Origin: Reticulitermes lucifugus | Lineage: Eukaryota; Arthropoda; Insecta; Blattodea; Rhinotermitidae | DNA: 64,000 bases | Assembly (NCBI GenBank): GCA_026260175.1 | Contig: JAKCWW010000288.1 | Coordinates: 1 to 64,000 of the forward strand | Direction of reading: 5' to 3' | Shown here: positions 1 to 9,817 of the stretch, piece after piece | Layout of the letters: the number at the start of each line of letters is the position of its first letter | Numbering within the stretch: position 1 is the first letter of the stretch | Made by a program: the position numbers and the translations under genes | Notes under the pieces: model-generated | Database searches by the model: none | What the model saw: only the letters and a program-made list of their open reading frames with translations | Told to the model about the DNA's origin: nothing

Positions 1-65
1 TCAGTGGGACTGGCTAATGGCGCTACATTTACTCAGTGGGACTGGCTAATGGCGCTACGTTTACT
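1..65. repeat. Two tandem copies of a 32-bp unit at the window edge
   Basis: The unit beginning tcagtgggactggctaatgg starts at 1 and again at 33 with a single difference, then stops within a few bases of a third copy. Because the window begins inside it, this may be the end of a longer array lying to the left. Confidence 0.8.
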
Positions 66-1375
66 CATTTTATTATGTAGAGACAGGGATAAAAATTCAG
101 AATGGCTGTGGCCTGGAGAACCAGGGTTTGATTTCTTGTAGAGACAGAAAGACTTCTATTCGTCACCGTCTCTGGAGCTACGCGGTCTCATACTGAATAT
201 ATCTTTCATTGGAGTAAAACGTTCATAACAAGACGATGACCACTAAATTTATCTCTCTGAAATCTGACGTATATTAAAAAAAATTTCTTACATCACATAA
301 AACGTGCTGAAATTGAATAACAAAACCACCTCTTAATTCTGTTTACTGAAATAATTGGTGTATTTAAATACACTGTGGGACAAAATGCAGACTTTCTTAA
401 CGTTACAATAGGTCGTAAATATCGATATAGTACCGAGGTTAGAAATGTGTGGAATTATAACTTCACTACGTGCAGTATTATTTTATAGGGCCTTGTATCG
501 TAAGATGTTCATTATGACGTCTGGAGTCCTTGTGCGGGAGGTTGGGAGATGGGACAGTTAGGAAAGAAGACCACGTGATGGTGTTAGAGGCAGAGACATG
601 AGCCCGATGCAGATAATAATTATCGATCTGTTTTCATGAAATTCATAAATGTGCAGTAACGAAGGCTGGCCGATTATACACGTTTACACAGACATGGACA
701 CGGAAGGGCACATCAAAGTCATCATCCAGAAAATAATAATAAAAAAAAAATCCGATGTTCGAGCACATCTCTAACCAACTGCATGGAGAAGAATTCTCTT
801 TGGAAAAGGGAAAATCATTCATTTAACCAAAACCTTCCTTGCATTTTATGAAACTCATTAACATGTTCACAAGTCTCCAACAGGCTGCTGAGCCCTGTGC
901 ACATCAATATAATATTTCTATTCAATGCAGTTTTTAAAGCAGAATTTGCCACAGAGTTCCGGTTCTTGTTGAGCAAGTTAAGGGTACCTTTGTCACCAGG
1001 TTAATACTATGAAAATTTCCTTCAAACTCTTCTGTAGTTTTTGCCTTGGAGTCAAATCGATAAGGATCGACCACCACTGCAGTTTACCGCACGTTCAGCA
1101 CGAAGACCGTTTTGAAAACCAATAAAATTTACAGTTCTTATAATAAACCAGATACATGCCTTATGGACAAGCTGCAGTATCGTTTCCACCCTTAGGTATT
1201 TCAAGTGAACTCTTGTTTGAGCTTTTCAGCAAAAGTTGGATCTAATTTGTCTTGTGGGTGCTGCAAATTTCGCTCATCTGATATGATCACCCTACAGATA
1301 TTTAATAAAAAGAACAAACTATGAAATCCTTAACCACTTAAAGCACAATGGTAATTATGTACCACATGATTTGAC
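66..1375. other. Unassigned AT-rich stretch
   Basis: No open frame above background, no recognisable repeat peptide, no tRNA-like head and no long inverted repeat was seen. It is probably old decayed repeat or intron sequence. Confidence 0.5.
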
Positions 1376-1515
1376 ATTACACAGCCTTGCATTTTTCACG
1401 CACAGTGTATTTACGCGTTTCATATGATTCTGAAAATAAACATCTATAATCTCCCTGAAAATTATTAAGCAATCGATTCTTGTAAGAGAGAAGCAGTGTG
1501 TTTTCTGAGTGGAAT
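1376..1515 (+). repeat. Dispersed repeat family E, diverged copy
   Basis: This stretch aligns by eye to a second copy near 40700-40860. Both contain a gcatttt..cacagagtgtattta-like core, then catatgatt, then a ctccctgaaaattatt-like block and a ttcttgtaagagagaag-like block. Other copies lie near 15165, 20783 and 52500. No coding content is visible and the class is unknown. Confidence 0.5.
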
Positions 1516-1521
1516 TAAGTC

Positions 1522-2045
1522 AGTTTTTGCAAAATTGCGAAAAGCGACTATTAGCTTCATCCTATCTGCCCGTCCGTCTATATGGAACAACTCGGGTCCC
1601 ACTGGACGCATTTTTATTGAATTTTATATTTGAGTATTTTTTTTAAATCTGTCGAGAAAATTCAAGTTCATTAAAGTACGACAAAAATAACGGGTACCTT
1701 ACGTGAAGACCTATGTACGTTTATGATAGTATCTCGCTGAATTCTTCTTAGAATGAGAAATGCTTCAGATAAAAATTGTAGAGAAAATCAAAACACACAT
1801 TTCGTGTTCAATACATTTTTTCCTAAAACTGTGGCGTTTATAAAATGTGGAAAAATATGGCACAGCTGGACAGGCCACAGATGACAATATAACAAGGTGC
1901 ATGTGCTTAGCGTGCTGGATAACTAAGGCTACAAACACACACTTAGAATATATATTTATTGGTTTTCCACGGCAACAATGGTTATGGGAAAGCGCCTCAA
2001 TGTTACGTTATACGCATATTGCCTCTCTTGTTAAATGTAATCTAA
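1522..2045 (+). repeat. Dispersed repeat family F, copy 1
   Basis: It shares a long collinear match with 39480-39905. The blocks in order are ttgcgaaaagcgactatta, a tggaacaactcg block, aataacgggtac, atctcgctgaatt, agaatgagaaatg, ggcgtttataaaat, and at the right end acaatgttacgttatacg-like sequence. Two partial reverse copies lie at 54640 and 61925. No reverse transcriptase or transposase peptide is visible, so it is probably a non-autonomous element or the untranslated part of a larger one. Confidence 0.7.
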
Positions 2046-2779
2046 CTAACCCTAAGTTTCAAAAGTCTGACATATATCTATGACATGTTTTGTCCTTTCC
2101 AAAATTATCAGGGATCTTACAAACAAAGCAACTCCCGGAGATGATACAATTAGCATCATAATGTGAACGTGTGCCAAAAAGACTCCTCGTTTAAGACAAC
2201 ATGTAATATGTACTTGACTGTTAGAATACGATATACACTGCATACTTATTATGTCGACAGAATTACTGCAATATGCTTTTGTCGTATCGTGGTGAACGGC
2301 TCATTTGTTGATCACGGTGCTTTTATTTTTTTATTTCTCTAATTAGTGACGTAACACTTGTACTCACAGTCAAATGATATGTCTCTCTCTTTCTATGTAA
2401 AAAATACATAACACATAAACATATTTCTTTTGAGAGGTGTAGCATATCTACTCTCAAAATAGATGGAAAACTTCTACGCGTGCTAAATAATTTGTAGCGT
2501 AATTTTTTCCTACCTAATATTTAAAATCCAACACTCTTCAAACAAATATCCAGTACCAAGAGCACTCTTTGGAAGCTGGTTATGGAATAATTTTCGTTTA
2601 TTGTGCGGTTACTAAAACCACATAAATATATTATGTGGGAAAAATATAAACCATGATACATACAATGACCAAACTGTTTTCAGAGTTAAGCACTATCATG
2701 CATATGTGTGGAGAATAGGACGCAGGTCTCCGGCAAATCATAAGGTAGGTGGAGGTCAGTTTTCTGTCTCCATCTGTCA
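2046..2779. other. Unassigned stretch
   Basis: AT-rich, with only short random frames. No repeat structure was recognised. Confidence 0.45.
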
Positions 2780-2885
2780 CATCTCTAAAGACAGCCCACA
2801 GAATCCATTTCGCAGGAGTGTGGTAAGCCCAGAGCCAGTCTGGAAGTTGTGGCTTGAAGAAAAATCCTTCCCTCTGTCCGGACTG
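2780..2885 (-). repeat. Diverged SINE family A fragment
   Basis: The stretch with gagccagtctggaagttgtg followed by ttgaagaaaaatccttccc matches the middle of antisense family A copies (compare 53925-54187), where a similar 'ctggtctgg...aagaaaaaaatctc' order occurs. The tRNA-like head and the 3' part are not recognisable. The open frames on both strands here are a by-product of this old SINE. Confidence 0.35.
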
Positions 2886-4066
2886 GCTCCCCGAGCGTCC
2901 AACCCACACCCTGGCCAACATACTGGCTGGGACTCCCACTCGAAAGAAATATACTGTAGAAAGAAGATAATTCTTTATACGGTAGATAGTTCGTTCTACT
3001 GCTGACACTGTGTTCAACAAATTCAAATATTTTCCCTTTCACTCCGCCTGTGGTTCTGTGTACGTCTCTGTGCAAGGTAGGAAACGAAGCGAGGGAAAAA
3101 ATAATTTATTTTCTCTCTATATTGTTTCGAGATGGGTTTTTTTTAAGAGAACGGTTCTTGATGTTACTTCGAAACGCAGCTAACAAGCGGTCGCCATGGC
3201 GAAGAATAAAAATGTTCCTTCTGCTTTTTTTTTTAGCGCAAAAGACTATTTCACAAGCTCAAAATTGTATAGCCAGGCAAGAATACATGATACAAATCTT
3301 ACAAGCTTAAGGACCAGAACGTAAAATTCTCTGTCAAAGCAACTGACTTGAAGAAATTAAGAATAGGGTACGTGCAGAATGTCGTTCACATGGACAACAC
3401 GTACAGTATGTTGTTTAACGAAGACTTTATGCACTGCGTCTGGACACTTCAACATTTTAATCGAAAATTTTTTATAACAGCTCAGGATGTGAAGACAGTA
3501 AAACTGAATCTTGGCTTAATTAATGAAAGTACTGTCATTAATGTTTATATGCTGATGTTACGAGCTGTGGCCATGAAAGAGAAGGGTTGGTCTGAAAACA
3601 CCTTAACAGTCATATGTTTTGGCTTCTTTATTTTCAAATCGAATAAAACAGCTCGGATTTCATTATGTTGCTGTCTCACTACTTTGCCACATAGCCGTCG
3701 CCAGAACTGGGGAAAGCTGTTCTATTACACGTTGACACGTACGCCTTTCCTGTTATCAGCTGCGGTGTCACAGATCTTTCTACCTACCGATCATCTTCAA
3801 ACTTGTGGCCACCAAGATTTTACTTCAGCCCTGGTAACAGGCGACAATTGCTCTGCGACGAATTTCTTTGGTATAATAGTAATTCGCTTAGGTTATAATT
3901 ATAGTTGTGAAAATTTGTGCCATATAAAATTATTTTCCGACCAACCCAAATTGGTGCAAGCAGCAATAAAGATCTCAGATCGACCTACGATAATGTTATG
4001 CTCTAGACCTACACCGCACGGAAAGAAAATACTTCTAGCTTCTTGAACCATGAGACTTATTTGCTT
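2886..4066. other. Unassigned, contains the longest open frame of the window
   Basis: A 232-codon open frame on the plus strand runs from about 3348 to 4046, but it starts at a TTG and opens with no ATG near its beginning. Its translation has no domain I recognise, and the base composition is like the flanks. I treat it as unproven. No repeats were recognised. Confidence 0.3.
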
Positions 4067-4169
4067 ATTCACATAGATACAGAATATTCCGGCTAACACA
4101 GCATTTGTATTGTTGTTTTCAAACAATAAAAACGTTGTGTTAGACGGAATAATCTGTATCTATGTGAAT
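4067..4169. repeat. 103-bp imperfect hairpin (small MITE or pre-miRNA-like fold)
   Basis: The left arm starts attcacatagatacagaat and the right arm ends with the complementary attctgtatctatgtgaat-like sequence. Pairing continues through ggctaacacagc/gttgtgttagac and ttgtattgtt/aaacaataaaa to a small central loop. Arms of about 50 bp with a few bulges fit either a palindromic MITE or the arms of a microRNA precursor. Confidence 0.75.
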
Positions 4170-4324
4170 GATGATTAGACACAACGGGATGGATTCCATT
4201 AAACTATTTACTTACCTTACTATAGCATATTACCAAGAACTGATTGGCCGGCCAACCAAAGTAAATAATTATTTCAGAAATTAATATATATTGACGTAGT
4301 ACCAAATTTTTCCTCTCTCGAAAT

Positions 4325-4455
4325 CTATTACCGAATTTGCCAAACCTGCCAGTTGATTCCAATGCTTATTTCATAAATACCCATTTTAATTTGATCATCC
4401 CATCTACGCCAGGGTCTCCCAAGATGCTTTTCCATTCAGAACTTCCAATATGTAT
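4325..4455 (-). pseudogene. LINE 3' fragment (family ending [10 protein letters not shown])
   Basis: Read on the minus strand it encodes, across frames, the C-terminal landmark of the commonest LINE in this window: 'RPEGKRPLGRPRRRWDDQIKM'-like residues, then 'MGIYEI'. It then matches the ..gacaggtggcgggctcttg.. segment of the better copy at 9026-9348. It is short, 5'-truncated and frameshifted. The host-like frame on the opposite strand is an artefact of this copy. Confidence 0.7.
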
Positions 4456-4807
4456 GTATATATATACATATATATTCTGCTCCATCTGCACTATACATCC
4501 CGCTCATTTCTTCCTCTAGCTACTGTTTTATCACAAATCATTTGCATCAAAACGATACGACTACATGACTGTGGACCTTCAATTGATAAAATCTCTTGAA
4601 ATAAACCAATAATCTCATAGTGAGATTTGAGGTCCCCACAGGGGTGACTATGAAGCACGCCGTCTACTTGGATATGAAGTCACGTAGTCTAATAGATACT
4701 TGGCGACAGCGTTCATTACAATCCAAACATTTAAAAAACTGATATCGGATATTGGATAATATTCTTATAGAAGTTGGCCTGTAATTTGTATAGCGTGTGA
4801 AGATTGA

Positions 4808-5066
4808 AGCGATCCCAGTGACCATGCGGTCTAAGGCGTGGGTCTGCGGCCGCTTGCTTGCTGGGATCGTGGGTGTGAATCCCGCCTGGGGCATAGATGT
4901 CTGCTTCTTGTGAGTGTTGTGTGTTGTCAGGTAGAGATCTCTGCGTCGGGCCGATCACTCGTCCAGAGGAGTCCTACTGAGTGTGGTATGTTTACTTGAG
5001 TGTGATCGTGAAGCCTTGCTAATGAGGAGGTCCTGGCCCAATACGGGGCTGTGGCGCCATTGGAGA
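4808..5066 (+). repeat. SINE family C, tRNA-derived
   Basis: The head is tRNA-like. An A-box-like tgcggtctaaggcgtgggt is followed by ctgcggccgcttgcttgctg and a B-box-like gtgtgaatcccgc. The long 'gcggtctaaggcg' segment resembles leucine/serine tRNAs. The body (ggtagagatctctgcgtcgg, ctcgtccagaggagtcctac, gagtgtgatcgtgaagcc) matches the copy at 52245-52500 almost end to end. It is a Pol III-type retroposon, moved by a LINE in trans, and not a functional tRNA. Confidence 0.88.
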
Positions 5067-5224
5067 AGAAATGGAGATTGAAACATATTCATAAACGGTC
5101 TCTACGTAAGGATGTAGAAGGAATCGATAATGAGTTTCTTTAAGGTAGCCAACCGTTCGAAGGCGAAGAAAAAGAATCTACTAAAATCTGAGGCAAGATA
5201 GACAGTAAAGAGTTTGGGATTTAA

Positions 5225-5291
5225 ACCTGGTACCTGCAGAATACAAGCCTAACGCGTAGGGCGTTAGGCTTGTATTCTGCAGGTACCAGGT
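5225..5291. repeat. Perfect 31-bp-arm palindrome built from a SINE B-type tRNA-like head
   Basis: The left arm 5225-5255 and right arm 5261-5291 are exact reverse complements around the 5-base loop gtagg. Outside the left arm the sequence ggatttaaacc reads, on the minus strand, like a tRNA B box (ggtttaaatcc). The arms are therefore probably the anticodon-side of a SINE head followed by an inverted duplicate of itself. Perfect arms imply a recent origin or gene conversion. Confidence 0.9.
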
Positions 5292-5334
5292 AGTGGTAGG
5301 TACTATACTAGTGTGCTCGAAAACACTGACACCA

Positions 5335-5560
5335 AGTGGTGCCTTTGAGCGGGTAGCAATAGTGCTTCGTGTTCGGGAGAACTTGGGTTCAAATCTCCAT
5401 TCAGAGATCGATTATTCTGACAGACAATTCGCGGTTTGCACTCCACTCAAATGCCGCGGTTTTACCTCAAATTGGGCCCCATCTTTTCCAATTTATTATT
5501 CGCTAATCACACTACCATTCGACGCTATAGCCTTTATTCTAAGTTACCAAAGTTCTGCCC
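5335..5560 (+). repeat. SINE family B copy (tRNA-like head, gacgcta tail)
   Basis: A-box-like gagcgggtagcaatagtgc, then gttcgggagaacttgg and a clear B box, gggttcaaatctcc. The 3' part (cacactaccattcgacgct, then atagcc) resembles the tail of the neighbouring copy, which ends accgacgctctataatctc. The body is diverged. Confidence 0.6.
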
Positions 5561-5599
5561 GTTAAATCATTATTAAGTACAAAATTAAGTAAGATAACA

Positions 5600-5818
5600 C
5601 TTGGATGTGCCATGGCTCAGGCAGATAGTCTCAGGTCTGTCACCGCGGAGCCCGGATTCAACTACCGGCCAGTCCATGTGAGATTTATGGTGGACAAAGT
5701 AGCACTGGGACAGGGTTTTCTCTGAGTACTTCGGTTTTCCTCTGTCAGTATCATTCGCTTCACACTCATTCATTCATCTACCACCGACGCTCTATAATCT
5801 CAGCAATTGATAGCGTCG
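5600..5818 (+). repeat. SINE family B copy, split by a fold-back element
   Basis: A-box region tggctcaggcagatagtctc, B-box-like cggattcaactacc, then ggttttctctgagtacttcg, cctctgtcagtatcattcg and a (cattcatt) stretch leading to accgacgctctataatctc and aattgatagcgtcg. The tail is duplicated at 6046-6059 on the far side of a fold-back element, so the SINE was there first. Similar copies lie at 30353-30556 and 38066-38226. Confidence 0.8.
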
Positions 5819-6045
5819 CGTTATTTCAGGCTTCCGCCGCCGTGCAAATGAAATCTTCACTCTTCTGGGATGTTACACAGCGTGGATTGGTAGTTGGATA
5901 CCGACGTTTAGGGAAAACGTATCCGCCCCTTCTTCAAAGGTAAAGCAGTCCGAGAAGAATTCTTCTTGTACTGCTGGTTTGCCGCGAAAGGTCGGTAACC
6001 AGCTATCAATCTACGCTGCGTAAATCCCAGAAGAGCGAAGATCCT
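5819..6045. mobile_element. Fold-back element FB1, copy 1, inserted in SINE B
   Basis: The two arms are inverted copies. The left arm has cactcttctgggatgttaca, gattggtagtt and taccgacgttt. The right arm has ggtcggtaac, atcaatctacgctgcgtaa and atcccagaagagcgaagat. The centre holds agaagaattcttcttgtac. A 14-bp duplication, aattgatagcgtcg / aattgacagcgtcg (5805-5818 and 6046-6059), flanks it. The left end carries ttcaggcttccgccgc, shared with copies at 12317, 45672 and 48722. It is non-coding. Confidence 0.88.
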
Positions 6046-6059
6046 AATTGACAGCGTCG

Positions 6060-6689
6060 TTAAACAATGCACTAGTAGGCCTACTTATAAAAAGACAACA
6101 CTAGTGCGGTGACTCACAGTGCGAGGCCTCACAGAGTCCATCTGCTCTGGAATTATGGGAAATACTTGCCAGGTTTCATTAAAATTAAGCAAAGCAAGAA
6201 CTGCGATCACATGAACAAAGGAACGCTATTGTCAACTTTCACGTCTTGAGCTCCAGTTATGTCTGCAGCCGTACAAACACAAATGAGTGTCATGGGAAGT
6301 GGCAAAGAAAGTTAACCAACAAAGCAATTTTACACTTGTTGATTTTTATGTGGCGCGTCACCGGCTTGTAATGTCGTAACTGCTGCCTACTCACCAGGTA
6401 GCTATGCAACGTCCACTTTAAAACAGCAGTCACAAATTGTAGCGCAGTGATGCCTACTGCACGGCCTGCTTTTGCTTCAGGGCAACCCTGAAAATGAGAG
6501 CTGTGCCACAGTTTAGTTTCCCTTTTGGAATAAGACAGGTTCGGTTTTAGGAAGAATTCTTGCCTAGGAGCAGCCAGTTTAGCCTGGCTATTCGTTACAG
6601 AAGGAGAAAGGGATCGACAGGTAGAGTTTACCGAAAGACGCTCTTGCAGGCAATAAAATCCTTCAATGTGATACACAGCAGCAACTCCA
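6060..6689. other. Unassigned stretch
   Basis: It starts with the leftover SINE tail (ttaaacaatgc). After that there is only a 128-codon minus-strand frame (6290-6676), which I do not recognise and which has no splice-flanked structure I can defend. Confidence 0.4.
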
Positions 6690-7150
6690 TTGCACAGAGT
6701 CCCTCATGAGAAACAGAGGCTAGTCAAATAATTCTCCGAATTTTACGGTGCAGGAAGGTTCATTAACACATTGTCAAAAACCCGCCATTAATCTCTGTTA
6801 TGAGCCACAATAATGGTCCCCAACCTCCAAAATCCATTCTAATATTATTACCCGTTTACACCATGTCATTTGTTTGGTGGTCTCTTAATTTCAGGTTTTC
6901 CTACCTAAACTTTGCATACACTTTTGTCTCCACTCATGCGTGCTACGTGCCCCATCAATTTCACCCTCCCGTATTTTATCACTGTAATATTAGCCAAGGC
7001 GCACAAATCATATAGCTCTTTATTAGGAAGTTTTCTCTAGTCTTCTCTTAATTCCTCCTGTCAGGTCCGAATGTTCTCCTCAGCACCCTCATTTTTTCTT
7101 CTTCCCTTAATGTCAGATATTAAGTTTTGCGCTCATATAAAACAATTCAT
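6690..7150 (-). pseudogene. LINE 3' end ([10 protein letters not shown] family), decayed
   Basis: On the minus strand, in shifting frames, it shows the family's C-terminal order: 'LTLREEEKMRVLRRTFGPDR', then 'LMGHVARM', then a 'VGKPEIKRPPNK' stretch, then 'RMDFGGWG'. The 3' untranslated signature 'actagcctctgtttctcatg' / 'gggactctgtgcaatgg' corresponds to the tail of the copy at 9026-9348. It has several frameshifts and stops, is 5'-truncated and is an old copy. The plus-strand frame over it is antisense noise. Confidence 0.85.
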
Positions 7151-7355
7151 CAGATTATTCTAAAATCGTGTCACGTTTGGACACAAAAATCAGCGAGGTT
7201 AACTCTCTTTACACGACGTAGGACACTTGAAATATAGGCACGAAACAAGGCTCACATTAATGTATTTGGACAACCTTTCTAGGCTTTTATTTTTCATAGC
7301 GAAGAGCAAATAATACCGTGTTTTGAAGATAGGCATATCAGAAAAGTCTTAGAAA

Positions 7356-7400
7356 GAATGACCTGTTAGCCTCTCAGGAAAAACTCTGTTCCCAGAAAGA
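7356..7400 (+). repeat. Isolated LINE 3' tail fragment
   Basis: The stretch gacctgttagcctctcagga, then actctgttccc, matches the 3' untranslated end of the LINE copy at 9026-9348 (gacctgttagcttctcaaga, actctgctcc). Nothing of the coding part is left. Confidence 0.55.
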
Positions 7401-7692
7401 ATATAAAATTCAGTTGATTTTGCCGATAGTAGGCAATATTCTATTCCTTATAGACTCACAATTAATATTAACCGCGGGTTACATTTGCACTACAGACGCC
7501 ACAGTTTGTTGTTATATTCTCAAATTGAAATTTCAACACCTGTAAGTTAAGGCCCGACAAAAGGCCCTTTTAATAAGTTATGTTTCTGGTCGTCACTGAC
7601 TTGTAGTCAGTGTCACTGACTTGTAGTCAGTACCACTGCCACACTGTATTCCCTAACACAAAAAGAGCTACAGAAACAGTAATAGAGAGCAA
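7401..7692. other. Unassigned, with a 20-bp tandem dyad
   Basis: At 7593-7632 the 20-mer tcactgacttgtagtcagtg occurs twice in tandem. Each copy is itself dyad-symmetric (actgac...gtcagt). Nothing else was recognised in the stretch. Confidence 0.6.
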
Positions 7693-7978
7693 AGTTGTCC
7701 TTTTACGCCATGGAGGCTTATGGAAGAGGGAATGTACACGTATAACTCCATTCCTTCTTAACTTCAACATTTTTTGGAGGTGACTTAATATCGTTCCGCA
7801 CTCACCGCTTTACCCCCTGGTAAATAGCCCACGGTACCCACTAAATAAGAGGCTGTGTATGTCCTAGACTCAGTCTGAGAGCGTTGGAGAGGAGAAACAT
7901 CTTTTGCCTCTGTCGGGAATCAAACCAAAACCCCTCGATTATTCAGCCCATAGCCTAATCACTACACTGAATACGCTG
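7693..7978 (-). repeat. SINE family A, antisense copy
   Basis: Read left to right on the plus strand it shows the reversed family order: the 3' part (ttacgccatggaggcttatg, ataactccattccttctta), the middle (cgctttaccccctgg, ggtacccactaaataagagg) and the tRNA-like head (ctgtcgggaatcaaaccaaa, i.e. a reversed B box, then tagcctaatcactacac). Length is about 285 bp. Confidence 0.75.
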
Positions 7979-8642
7979 TCCTGAATCCCATGAAAATAAA
8001 GATTTAAAATTTGAAGTTTTAACAGCGATGAAGATTCATGATGTCGCCTTCCGAGACATATAACCGTACAGTCCGGTAGGTTTTCGTTTACCAGACAGCA
8101 CGGTGTCATAACCATATAAACCACAACATGAACAGAATACAAGAAGGATTATTACTTAGGTACAGTCAAATGAAACTTGCAGAAATGAAGCAGGAATTAG
8201 GCAGTGTGTGGAGTTTCTGGCAGGGATCAGAGAGGCTGTGTGGTCAAAGGCTCAGTTTGGTGGCGGGTGAGTGAGAGTGCTGGATAATCAGAATGGGGAT
8301 GGTGGGGTTCCCGAGGGAACACGGACCTTCCATGGTCGGTATAGAGTCTCTGTAAGGATGTTCCTGGGTGTAGGTACCGAACTGAAACCATTTGATATTG
8401 CTTTAGCAGGACACACTAAAGGTCTCAGATACAGTTGGGTGTTGCTTGACAATTCAATTCTAAAGATTGTGACGAATGTATAATGCACTTCTGAATCCTG
8501 TGACAATCTCAACATTATGAAACTCATCATGCAATTTTATTCATCTTTTTATTTTATTTCTCTCATTATTTCAAATTTGGATCAGAGGTTACACATACGT
8601 ACATACGTACGTGGGTACGTCCAATCGTCTATTTTTCCTTTC
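7979..8642. other. Unassigned stretch
   Basis: No repeat or coding signal is clear. Opposing short frames at 8271-8530 overlap each other on both strands and are not recognisable. Confidence 0.4.
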
Positions 8643-9817
8643 CAGCCATCCATCCATCCATGCATGGATCTAGAATTTATTCAAAGTGGCAACAGGGCGC
8701 GGAAAGTCGTAGAAGTACAAAATAAACAGAACTGGTACAATACAAAAATATTATAAGCATGTTCAAATATAACATGAAATTCATCAACAGAGTAAATGAG
8801 TGTGTATGTCAGTATCTTTTAAACACTACTTTAAATTGAGCCTTCTCATTCGTCAGACTTGCAAGACTTGGAAGTCAGCATCACTCGTACTTTTCTGAAA
8901 ATATGACAGCTTGGCAATTGCTCTACGGATATAGTACTTGGTGCAAGTCTTATAGTGGGTACAGCTGAATTCCTTTTTTAAATGTTTCTTGGTCATTTAA
9001 AATTAAGTTAATTAATAGCAATATGGTGGGCGGGGCATGTAGCACGTATGGGGGAGGGGAGACGTGCATACAGGATTTTGGTGGGGAGACCTGAGGGAAG
9101 GAGACCACTTGGAACACCCAGGCGTAGATGGGAGGATAATATTAAAATGGAACTTCAAGACGTAGGATGGGATGGCGTGGCCTGGATTTATAAGGCTCAG
9201 GATAGGGACAGGTGGCGGGCTCTTGTGAATGCGGTAATGAACATTCGGGTTCCATAAAACGAGGGGAATTTCTTGACTAGCTTACGACCTGTTAGCTTCT
9301 CAAGAAGGACTCTGCTCCATGGAGTCAGTTAGTTAGTTAGTTAGTTAGTTAATGGCAATATGTGTTCACTGTTAACTGAATGCATCATGAATTTGGGGGT
9401 TTCACCAAATATAATTGTAATAATTTTCTTTTGTGAAATAAATATCCTTTTACTCCAAGAGCAAAAATGCGTAAAATAAATTATTTTGAGAGTTCCAGTT
9501 TTGCTGATGTGAAACACAGACCTAACTGCATAATAAGCTTCATATAACTTAGGAATCTTTTGATCAATATGATTCTTCTAGTTCACATGGTTGTCTATTT
9601 GTAAACCAAGGAGTTTCTTATCTATAAACTCTTGTATATATTTTTTAGTCACAGCCAATACTTAATGGACATTGTGGAAAATCATTCATTATAAATTTTA
9701 TTATATTCGTTCTAGGAAGATTTAGGGCCAAATTATTTTCAGCAAATTATTTACTTATATGATTTATCTCGTTGTAGTAATATTAATATTTCACTATGGT
9801 TTTTCATTGCGTGACTC
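8643..9817 (-). pseudogene. Jockey/CR1-like LINE 3' half, interrupted by another LINE
   Basis: The minus strand encodes, with stops and frameshifts, the last part of a non-LTR reverse transcriptase ORF. In order: 'NDFPQCPLSIGCD', 'ETPWFTNRQP/LLGLQIDNHVN' (the region after the catalytic domain), 'DQKIPKLYEAYYAVRSVFHI', 'SKRIFISQKKIITIIFGETP', then, after the insertion at 9026-9348, 'LTNEKAQFKVVFKRY' and 'HSFTLLMNFMLYLNM'. The 3' end runs into a short ggat repeat near 8643-8665. It is 5'-truncated against the hAT element that begins near 9817. The assignment to clade is by resemblance only. Confidence 0.78.
9026..9348 (+). mobile_element. LINE 3' end, 5'-truncated, with (AGTT)n tail and target duplication
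   Basis: A 69-codon open frame (9048-9257) reads [17 protein letters not shown], then [16 protein letters not shown], then [11 protein letters not shown] and [16 protein letters not shown], the standard C-terminus of the window's commonest LINE. A short 3' untranslated part and a run of agtt units follow. Identical-type duplications ttaatagcaatatg / ttaatggcaatatg (9012-9025 and 9349-9362) flank it. It landed inside the minus-strand LINE at 8643-9817. The uninterrupted frame makes it the youngest copy here, but it is only about 320 bp and cannot move by itself. Confidence 0.93.

Noticed and set aside
6800-7015. 71-codon plus-strand frame
   Set aside because: Antisense to the decayed LINE at 6690-7150.
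8271-8530. Overlapping opposite-strand frames
   Set aside because: Unrecognised on both strands; probably chance in a slightly GC-richer patch.
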